Source: a bacterium | GTDB lineage: Bacteria; Bacillota; Clostridia; Lachnospirales; Lachnospiraceae | Direction: 5' to 3' | NCBI GenBank assembly: GCA_030539495.1 | Contig: JAUNRX010000023.1 | Span: forward strand, 1-34,899 | DNA: 34,899 bases | Shown: piece by piece, positions 17,379 to 25,716 of the stretch | Layout: each line of letters begins with the position of its first letter | Position numbering within the stretch: the stretch's first letter is position 1 | Program-made: the position numbers and the translations under genes | The notes under the pieces: generated by a model | Seen by the model: only the letters and a program-made list of their open reading frames with translations | Told to the model about the DNA's origin: nothing | Database searches by the model: none

Positions 17379-17431
17379 AGATACGAGTAAATTAGAGGAT
17401 TATAGGCTCTAATTTAGTTCGTATCTTTTTT
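17379..17431 (+). terminator. Rho-independent terminator after ung
   Basis: AGATACGA and TAAATTAGAG (17379-17397) pair with CTCTAATTTA and TCGTATCT (17407-17426), an 18-bp stem with small internal mismatches. A run of T follows. Confidence 0.9.
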
Positions 17432-17444
17432 CGTTTCGCCAAAA

Positions 17445-17464
17445 TATCATACTTTCGTATGATA
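17445..17464 (+). promoter_or_regulatory. Operator-like palindrome before the MBL/GrpE/Hsp70 operon
   Basis: TATCATAC (17445-17452) and GTATGATA (17457-17464) form a perfect 8-bp inverted repeat with a TTTC loop, 35 bases before the start codon. TATGAT within it (17458-17463) could be a -10 element, so a bound regulator would block transcription. No convincing -35 is seen. Confidence 0.45.
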
Positions 17465-17498
17465 AAATATTGTTGCATTTGAAGGGAGGTGTACGAGT

Positions 17499-18626
17499 GT
17501 GAAAAACTATCTCTATCCAATTGCGGGTGCAAATCATATCGGAGTATCCAGTTACTTTGTTAATTTGTCCGGGGTCAAGATTATTTTAGATGCAGGAGCG
17601 AAAAAAGGGATTTCTGAAGTGTATCCGGACTATTCCTCCATTGTGTATGAAGGCCACGTGAACAGTCTGGATGAAATGGACTTAATTATCTTAAGCCATG
17701 CGCATTTTGACCATATAGGGTCCCTTCTCTATATTGCTGGGCAAGCGAAAAATGCTACTATTATTGCATCAAAGACGACAAAAGATCTTATTCGCATGCA
17801 GCTTGTAGACTTTGGTAGATGTATTACCCATTATGACGATGAAAAGATAAAGAAAGCAAAATTAGTGAAAATGGAAGAGATATTAAATCGCATTGAGGAA
17901 GTTAGTGTATTGCATCCAATCGAGCGAAAAGGAGTAAAAATTACATTATATCCTGCGGGGCATATGGCAGGGGCGACAATGACGTACATAGAAGGACAAG
18001 AACAATCCATTTTATATACCGGAGATTTTAGTTTTGAGACCATTCTTGGAATGAATAAGCCACATTTTGATGGATTACGGCCGGATATTCTGATTTTAAA
18101 TGGGACAAATGGATATCGGTATCGGGTACAGAATCATTTTAATTATAAGGAGTTAGATAAAAAGATACGAAAACTACTGAAAAATGGAGCCAATGTATTA
18201 TTAAAGTCAACTAGCATAGCAAAGCATCTGGATCTATTCTATGCACTTAAGATTATGAAAGTAGATACGAAAATTTATCTGGATAAGGATTCCGAACTGA
18301 TTGCCGATGGCTTTTCCAATCTTGGATATTACATTTACAGCGAGAAGATTACAGGATATGTGGACCGACCGAAAGGAAGACATGTCTTAATCAGCCAGAT
18401 GGAGCATGAGGGATATCAATGCATCAATGTGGATAAGTATTCGTTACACGCATCCTTTGCCGAACTGATCAATACAGTCTATTTATTTGGGCCAAAGAAA
18501 GTGTTCGTGGTTCACTCGGAACCCCATAGCGACATGTTATGCTTTATGGATGATTTGAAACTACAGGGAAGGTATTTTGGAGAGTGTATTCAGTGTAAAG
18601 ACAAAAGAGTCTACTCTTTTGATTAG
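17499..18626 (+). CDS. MBL-fold metallo-hydrolase, beta-CASP-like
   Basis: A 375-residue metallo-beta-lactamase-fold protein. Zinc-binding motifs are present: HAHFDH (H67, H69, D71, H72), H155 in PAGHMAGA, D176 in YTGDFS, and a C-terminal VHSEP histidine. The insert between D176 and the C-terminal histidine resembles the beta-CASP cap found in RNases and CPSF-like nucleases, though it is short and diverged. The substrate is not known; RNA or nucleic-acid hydrolysis is a reasonable guess. The start is GTG 17499 after GGGAGG (17484-17489). It heads an operon with the GrpE-like and Hsp70 genes (20- and 12-base gaps), which is unusual for this fold. Confidence 0.8.
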   Translation: MKNYLYPIAGANHIGVSSYFVNLSGVKIILDAGAKKGISEVYPDYSSIVYEGHVNSLDEMDLIILSHAHFDHIGSLLYIAGQAKNATIIASKTTKDLIRMQLVDFGRCITHYDDEKIKKAKLVKMEEILNRIEEVSVLHPIERKGVKITLYPAGHMAGATMTYIEGQEQSILYTGDFSFETILGMNKPHFDGLRPDILILNGTNGYRYRVQNHFNYKELDKKIRKLLKNGANVLLKSTSIAKHLDLFYALKIMKVDTKIYLDKDSELIADGFSNLGYYIYSEKITGYVDRPKGRHVLISQMEHEGYQCINVDKYSLHASFAELINTVYLFGPKKVFVVHSEPHSDMLCFMDDLKLQGRYFGECIQCKDKRVYSFD

Positions 18627-18646
18627 CATAGATTTAGGAGGGCAGT

Positions 18647-19762
18647 ATGAAATATTTTAATATCTATAATAAAGTAATCGAGACAGAGTTTGCTAAAATT
18701 AAGGAGAAAAATCTTACGCTGGATGAAAAGAAAAAGAACGAATGGTATGCCATGAAGGTGGCAATGGAGTTACCGGGTGGTTCAAAGCTCGAACAGTATG
18801 AGGCATTTAAGGAATATAATAAGAGCTATTCCTTTGATAAGTTTGAGAGCCTGCTTCGTGCAGTGAATTTAAATACACCGGGAAAATGCAGATATATTGC
18901 AGGAAATGTAAAACGGGCAGCCAAGGACTTTAAGGGATTTTTGGACGGAGAGAACCAGTCAACGATCTATATGAAACGGTATATTGATAACCTTGTGGAA
19001 CGGGATATTGAAGAAAAGAGGATGTATTTTAAAGCAAAATACTTATTTGTGTATTTATATGTATTTGAAAAGGAGTTTAAGAGTGAACATTTGCTTGCAA
19101 TCCTGGAAAACTTTCTAGAGGGATTTTGCAGCAAGATGCTTTCGACCATCTTTGTAGATGTAAGTAAAAGTATGGGATTCCAGTATAAGAAATCAACCAA
19201 GGAGGTAATTGAAAAGACAAGAAAGGCATTGGAGTTTACAAATCAAAATGAGGATACTGAGGGGATTGAGGACCACGTAAAACAAATTGAGACATTGAAA
19301 TTCCAATTAGAAAACTATAAGAATACTTTGGATATGGTACAGTCCTTATTTGACGAATTAAAAGAAAGTGTGGAAATTAGTGCAATTGATGCAAGAAATA
19401 TGGCCGTCAGTGAGTTCTTTAGTGCCTTAAATTCCAAAGAATTTGGAAACCTTTTAGATAGCATGTTAGTGGTAGAGGATGTACTCACCAATTTACGAAA
19501 GAATCGAACGAAGGTTCCATCGGAATTAGTCCCTCTTACTATTATTTTTAAACAATTTATTCGGTTTATCAATAGTTATGGAATTGAACCAATTGACAAA
19601 GTAAATCGGACTTTTCAGGCAACATATGAAGAGGTGGCTTTGATGAATTATCAAGGAGAGCCATTTATTGACGATTATGATGTTAAAAAAGTTAAGGTTA
19701 CACAGCCTGGGTGGAAGTACCAGGATGTCGTCATTTCCTTGCCAACTGTTACAGAGTTATAG
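18647..19762 (+). CDS. GrpE-like protein with extra N-terminal helical domain
   Basis: This 371-residue protein ends in a segment resembling the C-terminus of the nucleotide-exchange factor GrpE: FIRFINSYGIEPIDKV (about residue 302 on), then a TYEEVA helix. It closes with VKKVKVTQPGWKYQDVVI, parallel to GrpE's GVExI, HEAV and VxxVxQxGY motifs. A coiled coil at ~210-245 (DHVKQIETLKFQLENYKNTL) matches GrpE's long helix. The first ~200 residues are helical, unrelated to ordinary GrpE (usually 180-220 residues in all), and not recognised. It sits 12 bases upstream of an Hsp70 gene, so exchange-factor function for that Hsp70 is likely. ATG 18647 follows AGGAGGG. The GrpE relationship was judged by eye. 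Confidence 0.6.
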   Translation: MKYFNIYNKVIETEFAKIKEKNLTLDEKKKNEWYAMKVAMELPGGSKLEQYEAFKEYNKSYSFDKFESLLRAVNLNTPGKCRYIAGNVKRAAKDFKGFLDGENQSTIYMKRYIDNLVERDIEEKRMYFKAKYLFVYLYVFEKEFKSEHLLAILENFLEGFCSKMLSTIFVDVSKSMGFQYKKSTKEVIEKTRKALEFTNQNEDTEGIEDHVKQIETLKFQLENYKNTLDMVQSLFDELKESVEISAIDARNMAVSEFFSALNSKEFGNLLDSMLVVEDVLTNLRKNRTKVPSELVPLTIIFKQFIRFINSYGIEPIDKVNRTFQATYEEVALMNYQGEPFIDDYDVKKVKVTQPGWKYQDVVISLPTVTEL

Positions 19763-19774
19763 GGAGGGAATAAC

Positions 19775-22345
19775 ATGAAGAATTATTATTTTGGAATTGA
19801 TCTTGGGACCACGAATTCTGTGATTTCCTATGCCAATATCACCAACAATGAGACGGTGAAGTGCTTAATCGTGGAAGTGGATCGAAAGATCGAAAATGGA
19901 GGAAGAGCAAGAGGAAAGATTTTACCTAGTGTAGTATTTTATAATAAAGATCCAAGGACAAATGAAATTATTCCAGAGGTAGGTGATTATGCAAAGAGCC
20001 GTTATGGCGTCCGTTATGGTTATGTATGTAAGTCAGTGAAGTCCCAGATGGGGAAAAATGAGCCATTAAAGTTGGCGGAGGAAATTGAGGATAAGACGCC
20101 GAGTCAGGTATCAGCGCAGATTTTACGAACTATGCTTACCAGTGCAAAGACGAGGCTGTTTTTAGATGAGATTACGGATGCAATTATCACCATACCGGCA
20201 TCCTTTGATTCGGATCAGTGTCAGGCTACGTTACGTGCAGCTAAGCTGGCAGGTATCGATGTAAATAATGAGCATGAGATCTTGTTATATGAGCCAAAGG
20301 CTGTAATTTATGATTTAGTCCATATGCAGGAATTAGGGGAAATCCCATCGGACATTATTGATTTCTCCACACCAAAGAATGTGCTTGTCTTTGACCTTGG
20401 AGGGGGCACCCTTGATGTTACGATCCACAAGGTTGGCTATATTAATGGTACTATGATGAATATCGAAGATCTGGCTATTTCAAGGTATACCCAGATTGGC
20501 GGAGATAATTTTGATGAGCTAATCGCCAAGGCTATGTATAAGCGTTTTGTTAATATGTATAAGCTGTCGATCCATGACCGAAGGAAAGAGGAAGTCATGA
20601 GCAAGCTTCGTACCAGGGCAGAGCGTGTGAAGATTGAGATGACCGATGATTATAAGCATGCCAAAGAGATGGGGAAGACGTTGGATAACGATTATTATTA
20701 CGACATCAGCGAGATCAACCTATATGACAGCTATAGTTATTCTGATGAGCTTACGATCCAGGAGTTAGAAGATATTATCGCGCCACTGATGGGAACCTCG
20801 TTGTCCTTAGCGGATGTCAAGCGAATCGACTCCATCAAAGAGTCGGAGATGAGCAATATCATTTACCCAATCCTTGATGTGCTTGCCAAGGCAGGAAGTG
20901 ATGTAAAGATTGATGCAGTTATTTTAAATGGCGGTATGACCAGGTTTTTCCCAATTAAGAAGAGAATTGATGAATTCTTTGGATTAGAGTCCTTGGTGAC
21001 GGCCGATCCTGATTTATCTGTTGCAAGAGGTGCCGTGTATTATCACTATTGTCTGCATAAATATAACGTCACAAAGAGTACGGAAGCAGAGAAACCCAGT
21101 AAGCCTGTCTTTATGACCGGAACCATTTTAAATGATACGGTAAATCTAGGAGTGAGCGGAGAATATGTATCCAAGTTAATCGATGCAGGTACCAAGTTAC
21201 CTTATTGTTCCGGAGTAATCGCAGAGAAATATTATCTTGCCAAGACCAGCGATTCCATGATGGTTGAGATTTTCCTTGGACGTGGTAATACGAAGAATAT
21301 GCCGAACCGTAGGATTGCAGATCGGATTGTGACCTTTGACCGTACGTATCCTGCAGGAACGGAGATTTCCTTTATCGTTTCTATCGATAATCTTCGAATG
21401 ATGAAGCTGGAGGCGTTTGTCAGCGGGCATATTGAGACACGCACTCTGATGAGCATTGATACAAATAAGAAGAATGCAGATAAAATTAAGACCAAGGCAT
21501 CTAAGATTATTACGGTAGAGAATCAGGTGTTAAATGCGAAGAGTGAGTTAAATAATCTGAAGATGTTAGTACATATGTCAAATAAAAAAGAAAAATACGA
21601 ATTTAAGATGAAAGTGAAACAGAGCTTTGAGACCATCCGCCGTGCAGACAATAAGCGAGACTTTTATTGGCCTATTATGAATGAGCTGTCATATCTGGGG
21701 TTAAATGATCCCTATCGAGGGTATTTGTATGCGGTAGCCTTTGAGCTATCCGATGGATTTTCCAAAGAAGAGCGTGTGGCGCTGCTATATGAATGTAAGA
21801 AACATTTTAGCCAGATGTACTATGGATTTCGAAATGAGGCTACTGTGCTAAAGGAGGCCATCCGTTATATTGCAAAATGGGATCAGGAGGGAAGTGCGTA
21901 TCTGCTTAACATCCTTCAGACCGGATATTTTTCGTACTATGAGAAGAGTATCTATATGGCAATCTTTGAATTGGCACCATTTAGCAAAGTGACGCTGGAC
22001 TTATTCTTAAGCATGAAATGTTCCACCGTAAGCACCCAGGTATTTGAGGCCGTGTATTACAGACTGGCAGAAAATAAGCAATTGATCAATGAGGATGTTG
22101 TAAATTATACGGTGGACTCCATTCAGAGCTGTATTGCATCCAATGACTTGACCATGCTTCGTACGATTATAAAGGGACTTGCAGCCATTGGTTCTGTGGA
22201 TGGACTAGAGGAGCATTGTTACTTATCTTTAAAGCGAACCTTGCAGGAAGTCAGACACTATGGTTTTGACGATGAGATGATTATGCTTGCCAGAGAAGCA
22301 GAGAGCAAGATGAAGCTATCTGAGAAGCAGTTGACAAAGTTATAA
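19775..22345 (+). CDS. Non-canonical Hsp70 (DnaK-like) with long helical C-terminus
   Basis: This 856-residue protein has a complete Hsp70 ATPase domain: phosphate-1 motif GIDLGTTNSV at 7-16, phosphate-2 VFDLGGGTLDV around 205-215, and adenosine motif LNGGMTRFFP near 383-392. A beta-rich region (~425-560; LGVSGEYVSKLIDAGTKLPY, then VEIFLGRG) corresponds to a substrate-binding domain but lacks the usual DnaK sequence. From ~570 to the end there is a ~290-residue helical region with repeat-like character instead of the normal lid. There is no EEVD-like tail. Typical DnaK is ~610-640 residues, so this is a distinct lineage. It is last in a three-gene operon with the MBL-fold and GrpE-like genes and is followed by a hairpin. 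A dedicated client is probable but unknown. Confidence 0.88.
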   Translation: MKNYYFGIDLGTTNSVISYANITNNETVKCLIVEVDRKIENGGRARGKILPSVVFYNKDPRTNEIIPEVGDYAKSRYGVRYGYVCKSVKSQMGKNEPLKLAEEIEDKTPSQVSAQILRTMLTSAKTRLFLDEITDAIITIPASFDSDQCQATLRAAKLAGIDVNNEHEILLYEPKAVIYDLVHMQELGEIPSDIIDFSTPKNVLVFDLGGGTLDVTIHKVGYINGTMMNIEDLAISRYTQIGGDNFDELIAKAMYKRFVNMYKLSIHDRRKEEVMSKLRTRAERVKIEMTDDYKHAKEMGKTLDNDYYYDISEINLYDSYSYSDELTIQELEDIIAPLMGTSLSLADVKRIDSIKESEMSNIIYPILDVLAKAGSDVKIDAVILNGGMTRFFPIKKRIDEFFGLESLVTADPDLSVARGAVYYHYCLHKYNVTKSTEAEKPSKPVFMTGTILNDTVNLGVSGEYVSKLIDAGTKLPYCSGVIAEKYYLAKTSDSMMVEIFLGRGNTKNMPNRRIADRIVTFDRTYPAGTEISFIVSIDNLRMMKLEAFVSGHIETRTLMSIDTNKKNADKIKTKASKIITVENQVLNAKSELNNLKMLVHMSNKKEKYEFKMKVKQSFETIRRADNKRDFYWPIMNELSYLGLNDPYRGYLYAVAFELSDGFSKEERVALLYECKKHFSQMYYGFRNEATVLKEAIRYIAKWDQEGSAYLLNILQTGYFSYYEKSIYMAIFELAPFSKVTLDLFLSMKCSTVSTQVFEAVYYRLAENKQLINEDVVNYTVDSIQSCIASNDLTMLRTIIKGLAAIGSVDGLEEHCYLSLKRTLQEVRHYGFDDEMIMLAREAESKMKLSEKQLTKL

Positions 22346-22353
22346 AGAGTAGT

Positions 22354-22388
22354 AGTAAAAGCGGATTTCGAATATCCGCTTTTACTTT
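22354..22388 (+). terminator. Terminator after the Hsp70 operon
   Basis: A perfect 13-bp stem, AGTAAAAGCGGAT with ATCCGCTTTTACT, has a short loop and is followed by TTTG. It lies eight bases after the Hsp70 stop codon. The T run is short, so termination may be partial. Confidence 0.75.
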
Positions 22389-22432
22389 GTCTATAATAAT
22401 GAGGAAACTAGTGTTTTATGGAGGTATTTGTT

Positions 22433-22999
22433 ATGTGTGGTAGGTTTAATGTAGATTTTGAGGGTCAGAAAGAGTTAAAGAAAATTTTACATGAGTTAAA
22501 TCAGAAACATCCAGGAAATCGGATTAAGCATGGAGATGTCTATCCAACCGATACGGCAGCAATTTTACGAGCTGAGGAAACAAAGATTGTTCCGGAGCTT
22601 TCGGTATGGGGATTCCCAGGATTTCAGGGCAAGGGAGTGATTATCAATGCCCGTTCGGAGACCGTATTTGAAAAGAAGACATTTAAGGACAGTATGGTGA
22701 CAAGAAGATGTTTAATCCCAATGACCGGATTTTATGAATGGGATGAGCAGAAAAATAAGTATTTATTCAAGGATAGTTCTGAGGTTATGTATGTTGGTGG
22801 AATTTATAATGAATATAAGGGGCAGAACCATTTTGTAATTATAACAACGGCAGCCAATGATTCGATGCGTGAAGTTCATAACCGGATGCCTTTGGTCATT
22901 GCAGAAAAGGACCGGGAATCCTGGTTAAAGGAGCGTGAAAAGACCAGTGGCATCTTAGCAAAAATACCTGAGGCATTAAAGAAAATGAGAGTCGGATGA
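22433..22999 (+). CDS. SRAP (HMCES/YedK) abasic-site-crosslinking protein
   Basis: A 188-residue SOS-response-associated peptidase family protein. It begins MCGRF, so after Met removal Cys2 becomes the N-terminal nucleophile that forms a thiazolidine crosslink with abasic sites in single-stranded DNA. Other active-site residues are present: N72 in INARSET with E76, E102 in GFYEW, and H149 in REVHNRMP. The start at 22433 is required for Cys2 and follows GGAGG (22420-22424) by eight bases; the upstream in-frame ATG at 22418 would destroy the active site. The protein is slightly shorter than usual (200-230). It lies directly before the LexA-controlled dinB and ~5 kb after ung, which generates abasic sites. 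Confidence 0.92.
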   Translation: MCGRFNVDFEGQKELKKILHELNQKHPGNRIKHGDVYPTDTAAILRAEETKIVPELSVWGFPGFQGKGVIINARSETVFEKKTFKDSMVTRRCLIPMTGFYEWDEQKNKYLFKDSSEVMYVGGIYNEYKGQNHFVIITTAANDSMREVHNRMPLVIAEKDRESWLKEREKTSGILAKIPEALKKMRVG

Positions 23000-23005
23000 G
23001 TCCTA

Positions 23006-23034
23006 TTGACATCGAACGTATGTTCTGTTATAAT
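23006..23034 (+). promoter_or_regulatory. SOS promoter of dinB: consensus -35/-10 with embedded LexA box
   Basis: TTGACA (23006-23011) and TATAAT (23029-23034) are both perfect consensus with a 17-base spacer. The spacer contains CGAACGTATGTTCT (23013-23026), a LexA (DinR) box that matches the Gram-positive pattern CGAAC-RNRY-GTTC. LexA bound here would cover the promoter, predicting tight repression and strong SOS induction. Confidence 0.92.
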
Positions 23035-23143
23035 CAGGGCATATTAGAAGAGTAGGGAGAGTTTGGCAATCGGTAACAATGGTATCGCCAGGTGGAACGG
23101 ACTTGGCACAGGAAATGAGCAAACAGAATCTGAGGTGAGAACG

Positions 23144-24403
23144 TTGGAACGTGTAATCTTTCATATTGATGTGAATTCCGCTTTTTTAAGTTGGGAAGCG
23201 GTATATCGCCTGCATGTATTAGGGGATACGCATGACCTTCGGGAAATTCCATCTGCTGTGGCAGGAGATGTTAAAAAACGCCATGGCATTATATTAGCAC
23301 GTTCCATTCCGGCAAAGCGCTATGGTGTAAGAACCGGCGATATGATTAGCGAGGCAACCAAGTTGTGTCCTACGCTAAAACTGGTTCCACCTCACTATGA
23401 TTTATACGCAACTAGTTCCAAGGCATTTATGAAGATTTTACGTGAGTTTTCACCATGCGTGGAGCAGTACAGTATTGATGAGGCCTTTTGCGATATGTCA
23501 GAGACCATTGCATTATACGGAACTCCTGTAGTAGCTGCAAACCTGATCCGCGAGCGGATTAAAGAAGAATTAGGCTTTACGGTAAATATCGGTGTGTCCA
23601 GTAACAAGCTACTAGCAAAGATGGCATCGGATTTTACCAAGCCAGACCGGGTCCATACCCTTTTTCCAGATGAAGTACCTCGTAAGATGTGGCCCCTTCC
23701 GGTAGGAGATTTATTTTTTGTAGGAAGGGCAACCAAGAAGAAGTTAAAGAACCTTGGCATCAACACGATTGGTGACCTTGCACAGACGGAGGTTTCTATC
23801 TTAAGCTCCCATTTGAAAAAGCATGGAGAGCTGATCCATGACTTTGCAAATGGAATTGATGTTTCTTTAGTATCCAGCCAGACCGTGGCTAATAAGGGCT
23901 ATGGCAATTCGACGACCATTGCTTTTGACGTAGAAGATGCGATTACGGCAAAGCTGGTACTGTTAGGACTAAGTGAGACCGTGGCAGCCAGACTTAGAGA
24001 GGACAATATGCTGGCAAGAGTAGTTGCAGTAGATATTGTAGATTATGAATTTAATCGATGTTCCCATCAGATGACCTTATATGAAGCGACCAATGGAACA
24101 AGTGAGATTTATCAGGCAGCATGTAAATTATTTGACCAGTTATGGAACCAGGCACCGATCCGTCACCTTGGAGTGCATACAAGCAAAGTGGAAGAGGATA
24201 GTGGTATGCGCCAGTTAAATCTTTTCGATATGGAAAAGAATGAGAAGCTTGCAGCTTTGGATAAGGCAATTGACTCCATTAGGGACCGCTATGGTGCAGA
24301 TTCTGTGATGAGGGCCAGTTTTGTGGGAAGTAAGATTTATCATATGAGTGGAGGCATCCCTCCGGAAAAGAGGAAAGTTAATTATAAGGATGTGAAGTTT
24401 TAA
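23144..24403 (+). CDS. dinB: DNA polymerase IV (Y-family translesion polymerase)
   Basis: This ~419-residue Y-family polymerase starts ERVIFHIDVNSAFLSWEA, the variant common in Clostridia. Metal ligands are D9 and the SIDEAF acidic pair. NIGVSSNKLLAKMASDFTKP marks the palm/fingers, and a helix-hairpin-helix region contains GDLFFVGRATKKKLKNLGI. The C-terminal part holds the little-finger domain and a clamp-binding motif RQLNLFD. The likely start is TTG 23144, preceded by GAGGTG at 23132-23137. A longer version from TTG 23063 adds 27 residues without family similarity. The LexA-box promoter at 23006-23034 implies SOS induction and gives a ~100-base leader with the chosen start. The stop codon overlaps the next start by one base. 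Confidence 0.93.
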   Translation: MERVIFHIDVNSAFLSWEAVYRLHVLGDTHDLREIPSAVAGDVKKRHGIILARSIPAKRYGVRTGDMISEATKLCPTLKLVPPHYDLYATSSKAFMKILREFSPCVEQYSIDEAFCDMSETIALYGTPVVAANLIRERIKEELGFTVNIGVSSNKLLAKMASDFTKPDRVHTLFPDEVPRKMWPLPVGDLFFVGRATKKKLKNLGINTIGDLAQTEVSILSSHLKKHGELIHDFANGIDVSLVSSQTVANKGYGNSTTIAFDVEDAITAKLVLLGLSETVAARLREDNMLARVVAVDIVDYEFNRCSHQMTLYEATNGTSEIYQAACKLFDQLWNQAPIRHLGVHTSKVEEDSGMRQLNLFDMEKNEKLAALDKAIDSIRDRYGADSVMRASFVGSKIYHMSGGIPPEKRKVNYKDVKF

Positions 24404-24660
24404 TGAATGTTCCAGTAGATGTATTAGCCACATTTAATACGATTGGCGGGATTAAGCCAACTTATATTCGCTTGGAGGATGGAGACCATATGCTTCATAC
24501 ACACAAGATTGAAGATATTTTATATACAAAAGAGGAAAAGTATGCAGGAATTGCAGCGATGTTATTTTGCTGTAACATTAGAAATGATAATTGCAAGCAA
24601 ATGATAAAGCTGCGTTACCAGATTGAGTCCCATACATGGGTGTTGGTACGCAGCCTCTAG
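24403..24660 (+). CDS. Small hypothetical protein coupled to dinB
   Basis: An 85-residue protein whose ATG overlaps the dinB stop codon (TAATG), suggesting translational coupling and SOS co-expression. It is soluble, with YIRLEDGDHMLHTHKIEDILYTKEEKYAGIAAMLFCCNI as its most ordered part; a His/Cys scatter (H, H, C, C, C) is seen but no clear zinc motif. I do not recognise a family. The last ~17 codons coincide with the hairpin that serves as terminator of the opposing araC-type gene, which constrains their sequence. It ends one base before that gene's stop codon. Confidence 0.6.
   Translation: MNVPVDVLATFNTIGGIKPTYIRLEDGDHMLHTHKIEDILYTKEEKYAGIAAMLFCCNIRNDNCKQMIKLRYQIESHTWVLVRSL
24600..24654 (-). 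terminator. Terminator of the araC-type gene, inside the opposing small ORF
   Basis: GCTGCGTTACCA (24609-24620) pairs with TGGTACGCAGC (24644-24654) with one bulge, with an inner CCCAT/ATGGG. Read on the minus strand it is followed by TTTATCATTT, as expected for a Rho-independent terminator of the araC-type transcript. On the plus strand no T run follows. Confidence 0.7.
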
Positions 24661-24661
24661 G

Positions 24662-25525
24662 TTATTGCTCCTCCTTGGATTTAAAGAATTCCCTTGGAGA
24701 ACAGTGGTAGGTTTTACGAAATACTCGAAGAAATGTAGAATAATCTTGGAAACCGCAAAGGGATGCTGCACTTGTAATTGGCATGCCCTCTTTAATTAAA
24801 TCGATACTTTTAAAGAGACGCTTATTTTGAATATAGCTATGCAGCGTATACCCAGTCTTAGATTTGAACTTGTGCATTAGATAATGTTTGCTTAAATAGA
24901 ACTCTTTGGCAATGGTATCTACAGAAAGATCATTTCCAAGATTATTTTTAATATATTTTGTGATCTCGATAATCTGAGTATCATATTCTAGGGAACTTTG
25001 ATCGTAAATATAGCTGTTATTGATATGGATACGGTTAAGATAGATGAGTAATTCGAAAAATAAGGACTGTGACAGCAGGCGGCTTCCATACTCGCTGGAG
25101 TTAAAGGAAGCATCTAACGTATTGATAATTCGCTGTAACGTCTCTTTTAAGTCAGAGTCGAGTCGTATTAGGTTAAAGCTTTTTTTGTCGGCTAGCTTAA
25201 AACACGTAGTAAGGTCACAGTCTTTTTCACTATACTTCTTTAAAAACTCATTATCCACCCAGATAACGATACGATCATATAACGTATTGGAATCAATCAC
25301 TGGCTTGTGAACATCATGATTATTTACAAGCAGTACATCCCATGGTTTTAAGCGGTAGGATTTACCTTCAATATGATAGGTGACATCTCCGGACAGGAAA
25401 ATGATGATCTTATTAAATTCATGGTAATGGTAGTCATAGAGCTTGTTTGACCTTTCTTTGATATGGAAGACACGGTAGTCTTGATAGAGATAGCCTGATT
25501 TTACACCTTCTATATTGGACTCCAT
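24662..25525 (-). CDS. AraC/XylS family transcriptional regulator with cupin sensor domain
   Basis: A 287-residue regulator. The N-terminal half is a cupin-type sensor (YHYHEFNKIIIFLSGDVTYHIEG, then LKPWDVLLVNNHDVHKP). The C-terminal ~100 residues carry two helix-turn-helix motifs: LSVDTIAKEFYLSKHYLMHKFK and ITSAASLCGFQDYSTFLRVFRK, ending SPREFF. It is transcribed opposite to its neighbours, away from the J-domain gene. The start is uncertain: ATG 25525 has AAAGGA 13 bases upstream, while GTG 25537 would lie almost on top of that site. The ligand is unknown. The shared upstream region suggests possible control of the J-domain gene. Confidence 0.9.
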   Translation of the reverse strand: MESNIEGVKSGYLYQDYRVFHIKERSNKLYDYHYHEFNKIIIFLSGDVTYHIEGKSYRLKPWDVLLVNNHDVHKPVIDSNTLYDRIVIWVDNEFLKKYSEKDCDLTTCFKLADKKSFNLIRLDSDLKETLQRIINTLDASFNSSEYGSRLLSQSLFFELLIYLNRIHINNSYIYDQSSLEYDTQIIEITKYIKNNLGNDLSVDTIAKEFYLSKHYLMHKFKSKTGYTLHSYIQNKRLFKSIDLIKEGMPITSAASLCGFQDYSTFLRVFRKTYHCSPREFFKSKEEQ

Positions 25526-25716
25526 AGATAGGTTCACGTCCTTTCGTCAGTACTTTTACATAATAATAAAGCATTATTTGCAATGATACAAGTGAAAATT
25601 AAGTTTTTTATTGCATTGTTTTAAGAGTGGCACTTGCTCTGTTGAAAAAATCATCGAATGAAATTGATGAATTGGGGGAGTATAGTAGTAAGCAGCAGAG
25701 GAAAGGAAGTGTGGCA

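Noticed and set aside
22418-22432. Upstream ATG for the SRAP protein
   Set aside because: It would place the catalytic Cys internally, and the GGAGG for the ATG at 22433 overlaps it.
23063-23143. 27-residue N-terminal extension of DinB from TTG 23063
   Set aside because: The extension has no polymerase similarity, and the family N-terminus starts at ERVIFHID right after the TTG at 23144, which has a better-placed GAGG.
23395-23766. 123-codon open frame antisense to dinB
   Set aside because: It is a mirror of conserved polymerase codons with no start signals or known family.
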